Below, in pieces: positions 8,919 to 15,600 of a DNA stretch of 64,000 nt (its first letter is position 1; the number at the start of each line of letters is the position of its first letter). A program made the position numbers and the translations under genes. The stretch comes from Mycobacterium haemophilum DSM 44634 (GTDB lineage Bacteria > Actinomycetota > Actinomycetes > Mycobacteriales > Mycobacteriaceae), in NCBI RefSeq assembly GCF_000340435.2, contig NZ_CP011883.2, positions 1,782,687 through 1,846,686 of the forward strand, in the 5' to 3' direction. The notes below the pieces were generated by a model, which saw nothing but the letters and a program-made list of their open reading frames with translations, was not told where the DNA came from and searched no databases.

Positions 8919-10142
8919 GTGTTGCGCTGGATCACCGCCGGGGAGTCGCATGGCCGGGCCCTGGTGGCCGTTGTCGAGGGCATGGTCGCCGGTGTCGAAG
9001 TCACCTCCACCGCCATCGCCGATCAGTTGGCGCGCCGCCGGCTTGGCTACGGCCGCGGTGCTCGGATGGCATTCGAGCGCGACGCGGTGACGGTCTTGTC
9101 CGGGGTGCGCCACGGCATCACCCTAGGCGGCCCCATAGCCATCGAGATCGGCAACACCGAGTGGCCGAAGTGGGAATCCGTGATGGCCGCCGATCCGGTC
9201 GACCCCTCAAAAACTCAAGAAATGGAAGACTCCGCGCGCAACGCCCCGCTCACCCGGCCGCGCCCGGGCCATGCGGATTATGCGGGCATGCTCAAGTACG
9301 GCTTTGACGACGCTCGTCCGGTGCTGGAGCGGGCTAGCGCCCGGGAGACCGCCGCCCGTGTCGCGGCGGGGACGATCGCGCGGCATTTCCTGCGTCAAGC
9401 GCTGGGGGTCGAAGTGCTGTCGCACGTCATCTCGATCGGCGCGTCGGCCCCCTACGATGGGCCACCGCCGGGGCCCAAAGACCTCAACGCGATCGACGCC
9501 AGCCCGGTGCGCGCGTTTGATGAAACGGCTGAGAAATCAATGATCGCCGAGATCGAAGCGGCCAAGAAAGACGGCGACACCCTCGGCGGGGTAGTGGAGG
9601 CCGTGGTGCTGGGCCTGCCAGTCGGGTTGGGGTCCTTCACCAGCGGCGATGACCGGCTCGACAGCCAGCTGGCCGCAGCCGTGATGGGAATCCAGGCGAT
9701 CAAGGGCGTGGAGATCGGTGACGGTTTCGAGACTGCGCGTCGCCGCGGCAGCCGTGCCCACGACGAGATGTATCCCGGTCCCGACGGCGTCGTCCGTTCC
9801 ACCAACCGGGCAGGTGGACTCGAAGGCGGCATGACCAATGGCCAGCCGCTGCGGGTCCGCGCGGCGATGAAGCCGATCTCCACTGTGCCGCGGGCGCTGG
9901 CCACCGTCGACCTGGCAACCGGTGAGGAGGCCGTCGCAATCCACCAGCGCTCAGATGTGTGCGCGGTGCCGGCCGCCGCAGTTGTTGTCGAGACCATGGT
10001 TGCGTTGGTGCTGGCCCGCGCAGCGCTGCGAAAGTTCGGCGGTGACTCACTGACCGAAACCCGCCGCAACATCGAGGCGTACCAGCGCGCGGTCGCCGAC
10101 CGGGAAGCGCCAGCCGCTCAGGCTGCGGCGAGCCGGGGATAG
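8919..10142 (+). CDS. aroC: Chorismate synthase
   Basis: Chorismate synthase, annotated aroF in H37Rv, makes chorismate from EPSP using reduced FMN. The GTG at 8919 gives 407 residues beginning MLRWITAGESHGRALVAVVE, the universal N-terminal signature. Other motifs are RRRLGYGRG, the histidine in SGVRHG, RPRPGHADYAG, RASARETAARVAAG, and the C-terminal HQRSDVCAVPAA. The end region (EAPAAQAAASRG) is longer than in H37Rv. The stop is 6 bases before the aroK start, so aroC-aroK-aroB-aroQ read as one unit. Confidence 0.97.
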   Translation: MLRWITAGESHGRALVAVVEGMVAGVEVTSTAIADQLARRRLGYGRGARMAFERDAVTVLSGVRHGITLGGPIAIEIGNTEWPKWESVMAADPVDPSKTQEMEDSARNAPLTRPRPGHADYAGMLKYGFDDARPVLERASARETAARVAAGTIARHFLRQALGVEVLSHVISIGASAPYDGPPPGPKDLNAIDASPVRAFDETAEKSMIAEIEAAKKDGDTLGGVVEAVVLGLPVGLGSFTSGDDRLDSQLAAAVMGIQAIKGVEIGDGFETARRRGSRAHDEMYPGPDGVVRSTNRAGGLEGGMTNGQPLRVRAAMKPISTVPRALATVDLATGEEAVAIHQRSDVCAVPAAAVVVETMVALVLARAALRKFGGDSLTETRRNIEAYQRAVADREAPAAQAAASRG

Positions 10143-10148
10143 GCGGGT

Positions 10149-10781
10149 ATGGGCGCGATGGCACCCAAGGCAGTACTCGTAGGTCTGCCGGGATCCGGCA
10201 AGTCCACCATCGGGCGGCGGCTGTCCAAAGCACTAGGGGTGAGCTTGCTCGATACCGACGCGGCCATTGAGCAGCAGACCGGTCGCAGCATCGCCGACAT
10301 CTTCGCCACCGACGGGGAAGAGGAGTTCCGCCGCATCGAGGAGGGCGTGGTGCGGGCGGCGTTAGCCGAGCATGACGGTGTGGTGTCGCTTGGCGGCGGC
10401 GCTGTCACTAGCCCCGGGGTGTGCGCGGCGCTCGCCAGCCACACCGTCATCTATCTGGAGATCAACGCCGCAGAGGGGGTGCGCCGCACCGGCGGCAGTG
10501 CCGTGCGGCCGTTGCTGGCCGGGGGAGACCGTGCCGAAAAATTCCGGGCACTAATGGTCAAACGGACTCCCCTCTACCGGCGAGTTGCGACCATCCGGGT
10601 TGATACCAACCACCGCAATCCGGGGGCGGTAGTCCGCTACATCGTGGCGCGGCTGCAGGCCAAACCGGCCAGCGCTGAACCCAGCGGGTCGCCACGCAGT
10701 AAATCTCGTGGCGATCACAAGCGCGGCGCAGCCGGGCGCAGTGGGTCGCCACGCAGTAAATCTCGTGAGGTCACCAAATGA
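10149..10781 (+). CDS. aroK: Shikimate kinase with repeat-derived C-terminal extension
   Basis: Shikimate kinase phosphorylates the 3-OH of shikimate. Walker A is VGLPGSGKST, the shikimate site includes LLDTDAAIE and SLGGGAVTSPG, and the lid is RTGGSAVRPLL. The M. tuberculosis enzyme has 176 residues; this one has 210 from the ATG at 10149, or 207 from the ATG at 10158 that matches the usual MAPKAVLVG start. The additional ~34 residues are basic and repetitive (SGSPRSKSR twice) and come from a 57-bp repeat at the 3' end. The stop still overlaps the aroB ATG (ATGA), so coupling is kept. Confidence 0.95.
   Translation: MGAMAPKAVLVGLPGSGKSTIGRRLSKALGVSLLDTDAAIEQQTGRSIADIFATDGEEEFRRIEEGVVRAALAEHDGVVSLGGGAVTSPGVCAALASHTVIYLEINAAEGVRRTGGSAVRPLLAGGDRAEKFRALMVKRTPLYRRVATIRVDTNHRNPGAVVRYIVARLQAKPASAEPSGSPRSKSRGDHKRGAAGRSGSPRSKSREVTK
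10684..10767 (+). repeat. Direct repeat (27 bp twice, period 57) inside the aroK 3' end
   Basis: A 27-base unit beginning GCGGGTCGCCACGCAGTAAA occurs at 10684-10710 and, with one change near its start, at 10741-10767. Between the copies lies a GC-rich segment, GGCGATCACAAGCGCGGCGC followed by AGCCGGGCGCAG. This middle part is the reverse complement, with small changes, of the intergenic element at 51026-51072. It therefore belongs to a dispersed mycobacterial repeat. Here it is translated as the basic tail of AroK. Confidence 0.85.
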
Positions 10782-11863
10782 CAAATATCAACACGTCGGT
10801 CACCGTGCAGGTGGCCGTCGACCCGCCCTACCCTGTGGTGATCGGCACCGGGCTGTCGGACCAGTTGGATGAGCTGCTGGCTAACCGACATCGGGTCGCG
10901 ATACTGCATCAACCGGTACTGACCCAAACCGCGGAAGCGATCCGAAGCCACTTGGCCGGCAAGGGCGTCGACGCGCACCGCATCGAAATACCCGACGCCG
11001 AGGCCGGCAAGGATCTTCCTGTCGTGGGATTCATCTGGGAAGTATTGGGCCGCATCGGAATTGGACGTAAAGACGCACTGGTCAGCCTTGGTGGCGGCGC
11101 CGCTACCGACGTCGCTGGGTTTGCGGCGGCTACCTGGTTACGCGGCGTCTCGATCGTGCACGTGCCCACCACATTGCTCGGCATGGTCGACGCGGCCATC
11201 GGGGGCAAGACCGGTATCAACACTGAGGCCGGCAAGAACCTGGTCGGCGCATTTCATCAGCCGCTCGCCGTGTTGGCTGACCTGGCGACCCTGGAAACGT
11301 TGCCGCGCAACGAAATCGTGTCCGGGATGGCCGAAGTGGTCAAGGCCGGATTCATAGCCGACCCGGTGATCCTCGATCTCATCGAAGCTGATCCGCAGGC
11401 GGCCTTGGACCCGGCCGGCGACGTGTTGCCGGAGCTGATCCGCCGGGCCGTCACCGTCAAGGCGGACGTCGTCTCCGCTGACGAGAAGGAGTCGGAGCTG
11501 CGCGAAATTCTGAACTATGGCCACACTTTGGCACACGCGATCGAGCGTCGGGAGCGCTATGAATGGCGTCACGGCGCGGCCGTGTCGGTGGGCTTAGTGT
11601 TCGCCGCCGAGCTGGCTAGGCTGACCGGCCGCCTGGACGACGCGACCGCCGAGCGGCATCGCAGCATCCTGACCTCGCTGGGTCTGCCGGTCAGCTATGA
11701 CGCCGACGCGTTGCCGCAGCTGCTGGAATATATGGCCGGCGACAAGAAAACCCGGGCCGGCGTGCTTCGATTCGTGGTCCTCGATGGGCTGGCTAAGCCG
11801 GGGCGGTTAGTGGGGCCGGACCCCGGGCTGTTAGTGACCGCCTACGCGGGATTGAGTGCCTGA
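10778..11863 (+). CDS. aroB: 3-dehydroquinate synthase
   Basis: NAD- and metal-dependent 3-dehydroquinate synthase cyclises DAHP in the second step of the shikimate pathway. It has 361 residues. Motifs are the NAD loop SLGGGAATDVAGFAAATWLRG, then PTTLLGMVDAAIGGKTGIN, the metal-site histidines in LNYGHTLAHAIE and RHGAAVSVGL, and GDKKTRAGVLRFV near the end. The ATG overlaps the aroK stop and the TGA overlaps the aroQ ATG (TGATG), so all three genes are translationally coupled. Confidence 0.97.
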   Translation: MTNINTSVTVQVAVDPPYPVVIGTGLSDQLDELLANRHRVAILHQPVLTQTAEAIRSHLAGKGVDAHRIEIPDAEAGKDLPVVGFIWEVLGRIGIGRKDALVSLGGGAATDVAGFAAATWLRGVSIVHVPTTLLGMVDAAIGGKTGINTEAGKNLVGAFHQPLAVLADLATLETLPRNEIVSGMAEVVKAGFIADPVILDLIEADPQAALDPAGDVLPELIRRAVTVKADVVSADEKESELREILNYGHTLAHAIERRERYEWRHGAAVSVGLVFAAELARLTGRLDDATAERHRSILTSLGLPVSYDADALPQLLEYMAGDKKTRAGVLRFVVLDGLAKPGRLVGPDPGLLVTAYAGLSA

Positions 11864-12300
11864 TGACGACTGTCAACGTTATCAACGGTCCCAACCTGGG
11901 CCGGCTGGGTCGGCGTGAACCTGATGTCTACGGTAGCACCACCCATGACCAGCTGGCGGTCCTGATCGAGCGCGAGGCCGCTGAGCTAGGGATCAAAGCT
12001 GTTGTGCGGCAAAGTGATAGTGAGTCTCAGCTGCTGAAGTGGGTCCATCTGGCCGCCGATGCCGGGGAGCCGGTGATCCTCAACGCCGGCGGCTTGACGC
12101 ACACGTCAGTGGCGCTGCGCGACGCGTGCGCTGAACTAAGCGCACCCCTTATCGAGGTGCACATCTCCAATGTGCATGCCCGCGAGGAGTTTCGGCGCCA
12201 TTCCTACCTCAGCCCGGTCGCGACAGGAGTGATCGTCGGGCTGGGAGTTCAGGGCTATCTGCTTGCCTTGCGCTATCTGGCCGAGACGGCGGGGAGCTAA
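11863..12300 (+). CDS. aroQ: Type II 3-dehydroquinate dehydratase
   Basis: Type II dehydroquinase (annotated aroD/aroQ in mycobacteria) converts 3-dehydroquinate to 3-dehydroshikimate. The 145-residue protein has the family layout: NVINGPNLGRLGRREPDVYG with the catalytic Arg and Tyr loop, QSDSESQLLKWVH, NAGGLTHTSVALRDA and IEVHISNVHAREEFRRHSY with the active-site His. It is the last gene of the aro run. It converges on the following minus-strand membrane protein, and the two stop codons overlap by 4 bases (12297-12300). Confidence 0.97.
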   Translation: MTTVNVINGPNLGRLGRREPDVYGSTTHDQLAVLIEREAAELGIKAVVRQSDSESQLLKWVHLAADAGEPVILNAGGLTHTSVALRDACAELSAPLIEVHISNVHAREEFRRHSYLSPVATGVIVGLGVQGYLLALRYLAETAGS

Positions 12301-12974
12301 TCCTTTTTCGGGATATCGTGCGGCGTGGTGGCGTCGGTGTCGGTGCCGATCACCTCGGTGGGCGCGTCGTCAGGCTCGCCGGTGGTGATCGTTTCGGTGG
12401 GTGCCTCGGGTTCGGCCGTGGCGACCTGCGCGGTCTGCTCCTTAGGTTGCGCCGCGGCTAACTCTCCGGTCGGCGTGTCGTCGGCCCGGACAGCGGCGAA
12501 CACGTCGGTGTCAGCCCGATCCTGTTCGGATCCACCATGCTCAGGGACTGGGGGGCCACTGCGGTCAACGCGCCAACGCCCGAACGCCACACCGATCACC
12601 CCAGGCAGAAAAACAATGAGAGCGGTGAACGCCGCGAACGTTGTCAGCTCGTTGATCAGCCCCCCGGTGTAGATGCCGTTGTACAACAGCGAAATGAGCC
12701 AGGCCACCGCGCCGCCGAGGACGCCCGCCAGGATGCCGGTTAGCAGCCAGGTCATCGCCAGATCCTGGCGCCGGTCCGGATCCGGGCTCGCGGTGGCGTC
12801 GGCCCGGCCGTCGCGCGCCGCCCACACCACCGCTGCGGCGATGAACACGGCCAGCAGCACCACACTGATTAACTCGGACTGCGCTTGCCACGCGTTAATC
12901 ATCGTCCCCTGAATCAAGCGGACAACGACCATCAGGGCGGCAAACGCCACACCGCGCAGCATCCAGTTACTCAT
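12297..12974 (-). CDS. Conserved mycobacterial membrane protein (Rv2536-like)
   Basis: This 225-residue protein has four hydrophobic segments in its N-terminal ~130 residues (for example GVAFAALMVVVRLI, LISVVLLAVFIAAAVVWAA, TWLLTGILAGVLGGAVAWLI and FAAFTALIVFLPGVIGVAFG). A long, acidic and Thr/Pro/Glu-rich tail follows (APTETITTGEPDDAPTEVI) that is probably disordered and cytoplasmic. It is equivalent in position and length to Rv2536. I see no catalytic motif. It is divergent from pepQ with 87 bases between the starts. Confidence 0.8.
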   Translation of the reverse strand: MSNWMLRGVAFAALMVVVRLIQGTMINAWQAQSELISVVLLAVFIAAAVVWAARDGRADATASPDPDRRQDLAMTWLLTGILAGVLGGAVAWLISLLYNGIYTGGLINELTTFAAFTALIVFLPGVIGVAFGRWRVDRSGPPVPEHGGSEQDRADTDVFAAVRADDTPTGELAAAQPKEQTAQVATAEPEAPTETITTGEPDDAPTEVIGTDTDATTPHDIPKKD

Positions 12975-13061
12975 GGGCCCCCAGCCTAGCTCGGCGACAA
13001 TTCAGGGCGAAGCGATGAGGGAGAGCCGGGCAATTCAATCCAGCGGGTAGCGTCAACAGCT

Positions 13062-14192
13062 GTGACACATTCCCAGCGTCGAGACAATCTCAAATCACAA
13101 ATCGTGGCCACCGGGCTAAACGCGATGCTGGTGACGGACCTGATCAATGTGCGCTACCTGTCGGGTTTCACTGGGTCGAACGGCGCTTTGCTGGTGTTCG
13201 CCGACGAACGCGACGCCGTGCTGGCCACCGACGGCCGCTACCGGACTCAGGCCGCGCAGCAAGCACCCGGGCTCGAGGTCGCCATTGAGCGGTCCTGCGG
13301 ACGCTATTTGGCTGGCCGGGCAGCTGACGACGGCGTGCACAAGCTGGGCTTCGAAAGCCATGTGGTCACGGTCGACGGCCTGGACGCGTTAACCGGCGAG
13401 CTCGAGGGGCGCCACACCGAGTTGGTGCGTGCCTCCGGAACCGTGGAGGCGCTGCGCGAAGTCAAGGACGCTGGCGAGCTTGCGTTGCTGCGGCTAGCCT
13501 GCGAGGCGGCCGACGCCGCGCTGGCCGAGCTGGTGGCGCGCGGCGGTGTGCGTCCCGGCCGCACCGAACGCGAGGTGGGCCGCGAGCTGGAGGGGTTGAT
13601 GCTCGACCATGGCGCTGACGCGCTGTCGTTCGAGACGATCGTGGCGGCCGGGCCGAATTCGGCGATCCCGCACCACCGGCCGACTGACGCGGTGCTGGAG
13701 GCGGGCGATTTCGTCAAGATCGACTTCGGTGCGCTGGTCGCCGGGTATCACTCCGACATGACCCGCACCTTCGTGCTGGGCCCGGCCGCTGACTGGCAGC
13801 TGGAGATCTATCAGCTGGTCGCCGAGGCGCAGCGTGCCGGTCGGGAGGCGTTGCGACCGGGTGCCAACCTGCGCGACGTGGACGCCGCGGCACGCCAGCT
13901 GATTGTCGACGCGGGTTACGGCCAACAGTTCAGCCACGGTTTGGGCCACGGCGTGGGCCTGGAAATCCACGAAGCGCCGGGTATCGGCGCGACCTCCGCC
14001 GGTACACTACTTGCGGGCTCCGTCGTGACCGTGGAGCCCGGCGTCTACTTGTCCGGCCGCGGCGGTGTCCGCATCGAAGACACACTGGTGGTGGCGGCTA
14101 AGGCAACGCCAGAGACGTCGACAACGTCTAGACCCACCGGGCTTACCCCGGAATTGTTGACCCGGTTCCCCAAAGAACTGGCAATCCTGTAG
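13062..14192 (+). CDS. pepQ: Xaa-Pro dipeptidase/aminopeptidase family (M24B) peptidase
   Basis: This 376-residue creatinase-fold metallopeptidase corresponds to Rv2535c, cytoplasmic and probably acting on X-Pro peptide bonds. The N-terminal creatinase-like domain starts at LKSQIVATGLNAMLVTDLIN. The dinuclear metal ligands are visible in order: Asp in VKIDFGALVAGYHSDMTRTF (two Asp), His in FSHGLGHGVGLEIHE, Glu in VTVEPGVYL and Glu in GGVRIEDTLVV. Translation starts with GTG. efp begins 14 bases after the stop, and co-transcription of pepQ with efp is common in bacteria. Confidence 0.93.
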   Translation: MTHSQRRDNLKSQIVATGLNAMLVTDLINVRYLSGFTGSNGALLVFADERDAVLATDGRYRTQAAQQAPGLEVAIERSCGRYLAGRAADDGVHKLGFESHVVTVDGLDALTGELEGRHTELVRASGTVEALREVKDAGELALLRLACEAADAALAELVARGGVRPGRTEREVGRELEGLMLDHGADALSFETIVAAGPNSAIPHHRPTDAVLEAGDFVKIDFGALVAGYHSDMTRTFVLGPAADWQLEIYQLVAEAQRAGREALRPGANLRDVDAAARQLIVDAGYGQQFSHGLGHGVGLEIHEAPGIGATSAGTLLAGSVVTVEPGVYLSGRGGVRIEDTLVVAAKATPETSTTSRPTGLTPELLTRFPKELAIL

Positions 14193-14206
14193 GAGACTCA
14201 TCGACC

Positions 14207-14770
14207 GTGGCGACCACTGCCGATTTCAAGAACGGGCTTGTGCTGGCAATCGAAGGACAGCTTTGGACAATCATCGAGTTCCAGCACGTCAAACCCGGCA
14301 AAGGCCCGGCTTTCGTGCGCACCAAGCTCAAAAACGTCCTGTCCGGCAAGGTCGTCGACAAGACATATAACGCTGGGGTGAAGGTGGATACGGCCACCGT
14401 AGACCGGCGCGACACGACCTACCTGTACCGCGACGGTGCCGACTTTGTGTTCATGGACAGCCAGGACTACGAGCAGCATCCGCTGCCGGAGTCGCTGGTT
14501 GGCGACGCCGCGCGGTTTCTGCTGGAGGGCATGCCGGTACAGGTGGCCTTCCACAACGGTGCGCCGCTATACATCGAGCTGCCGGTGACCGTCGAACTAG
14601 AGGTCACCCACACCGAGCCGGGCTTGCAGGGCGACCGGTCCAGTGCGGGCACCAAGCCGGCCACTTTGGAGACCGGCGCCCAGATCAATGTGCCGCTGTT
14701 CATCAACACCGGCGACAAGCTCAAGGTGGATTCACGCGACGGCAGCTATCTGGGACGTGTGAACGCCTGA
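14207..14770 (+). CDS. efp: Translation elongation factor P
   Basis: EF-P binds between the P and E sites of the ribosome and relieves stalling at polyproline stretches. The 187-residue protein has the three-domain family layout. MATTADFKNGL starts the KOW-like domain, HVKPGKGPAFVRTKLKN carries the Lys at the tip loop (PGKGPA), and TGAQINVPLFINTGDKLKVD plus SYLGRVNA is the C-terminal OB domain. The start is a GTG. nusB follows after 2 bases. Confidence 0.97.
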   Translation: MATTADFKNGLVLAIEGQLWTIIEFQHVKPGKGPAFVRTKLKNVLSGKVVDKTYNAGVKVDTATVDRRDTTYLYRDGADFVFMDSQDYEQHPLPESLVGDAARFLLEGMPVQVAFHNGAPLYIELPVTVELEVTHTEPGLQGDRSSAGTKPATLETGAQINVPLFINTGDKLKVDSRDGSYLGRVNA

Positions 14771-14772
14771 TC

Positions 14773-15279
14773 ATGTCTAAGCCGGTCAAGGGACGCCATC
14801 AGGCCCGTAAGCGTGCCGTCGACCTGTTGTTCGAAGCCGAGGCCCGCGGTCTGAGCCCACTTGAGGTGGTCGAGGTCCGTAGTGCACTGGCGGAATCCAA
14901 GCCGGATGTGGCGCCGCTGCATCCGTATACGGTCGTGGTCGCCCAAGGAGTTAGCGAGCACACCGCCCATATCGACGAACTGATCACCTCGCATCTACAG
15001 GGCTGGACGCTCGATCGGCTGCCAGCAGTGGATCGCGCCATTCTGCGGGTCTCGGTGTGGGAGCTGCTGTACGCCGACGACGTGCCCGAACCGGTCGCCG
15101 TCGACGAGGCGGTAGAGCTGGCCAAGGAGCTGTCTACCGATGACTCGCCTGGTTTCGTCAACGGAGTGCTGGGGCAGGTCATGCTGGTGACGCCGCAGAT
15201 TCGTGCGGCCGCTCAAGCAGTCCGGCAGGCGGTGCGCACGGCCGCCGGCACTTCCGAGAACCACGCACCGCAGTCATGA
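14773..15279 (+). CDS. nusB: Transcription antitermination factor NusB
   Basis: NusB is an all-helical RNA-binding protein that joins NusE (S10) at boxA during rRNA antitermination. KGRHQARKRAVDLLFEAEAR is the Arg-rich N-terminal RNA-binding helix. LDRLPAVDRAILRVSVWELL and VPEPVAVDEAVELAKELSTD, followed by GFVNGVLG, are the core signature. It has 168 residues, slightly longer than the 156 I recall for M. tuberculosis, with the difference in the C-terminal tail. Its stop overlaps an ATG at 15276 that opens a short frame. Confidence 0.96.
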   Translation: MSKPVKGRHQARKRAVDLLFEAEARGLSPLEVVEVRSALAESKPDVAPLHPYTVVVAQGVSEHTAHIDELITSHLQGWTLDRLPAVDRAILRVSVWELLYADDVPEPVAVDEAVELAKELSTDDSPGFVNGVLGQVMLVTPQIRAAAQAVRQAVRTAAGTSENHAPQS

Positions 15280-15503
15280 GCCGGCTGCTGACCGACCCGG
15301 TCGAATCGCGCCGCGAAATGATCGCGCGCTGAGCGCAGACGGGTCACAATACTTGCTGGACTACTTGCTGGACTCGGCAAAATGGATCGGGCCACGCCTC
15401 GGACGGAAGTGGCATGAAATCCGACGCGGACACCCTGCTTTTGCGTCGCCGTCGACGAACTCGAATGTCCTCGCGACCACGCGTGGCCCTGCGGAGGAAG
15501 TGA
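15276..15503 (+). pseudogene. Possible decayed short gene after nusB (Rv2532c position)
   Basis: An ATG at 15276 overlaps the nusB stop in the ATGA manner typical of this operon. It opens a frame reading MSRLLTDPVESRREMIAR before a TGA at 15330-15332. The same frame then stays open to a TGA at 15501-15503 and includes the arginine-rich stretch from 15414. In H37Rv a gene of unknown function (Rv2532c) lies here, so this may be its remnant. Equally, the downstream part may be an independent leader peptide. No homology could be verified, so the call is weak. Confidence 0.3.
15414..15503 (+). CDS. Candidate 29-residue arginine-rich upstream peptide
   Basis: ATG at 15414 is preceded by GGACGGAAGTGGC, a moderate ribosome-binding site. 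The 29 codons include ten arginines, five consecutive (LLLRRRRRTR at residues 8-17), and end in ALRRK. The stop lies 97 bases before the ATG of the Orn/Lys/Arg decarboxylase. The position and composition suggest a regulatory leader peptide sensitive to arginine supply or polyamines; that is inference. It may instead be the tail of a decayed gene in the same frame. Confidence 0.35.
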   Translation: MKSDADTLLLRRRRRTRMSSRPRVALRRK

Positions 15504-15504
15504 C

Positions 15505-15552
15505 ATGCGTAGATACTGGTACCGGTCATTATTTCCTTCTCGGCGGCGATAA
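15505..15552 (+). CDS. Candidate 15-residue leader peptide MRRYWYRSLFPSRRR
   Basis: This tiny frame starts one base after the stop of the preceding arginine-rich peptide. A good Shine-Dalgarno (GGAGGAAG at 15492-15499) sits 5 bases before its ATG. It encodes MRRYWYRSLFPSRRR, with six arginines, and stops 48 bases before the decarboxylase ATG. A strong ribosome site on such a short frame directly ahead of a basic-amino-acid decarboxylase fits a leader peptide. No experimental support is known to me. Confidence 0.4.
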   Translation: MRRYWYRSLFPSRRR

Positions 15553-15600
15553 TTAAGAGTTGCACTGACGGCGGCTACCCGCACCAGAAGAGGTGACGAC

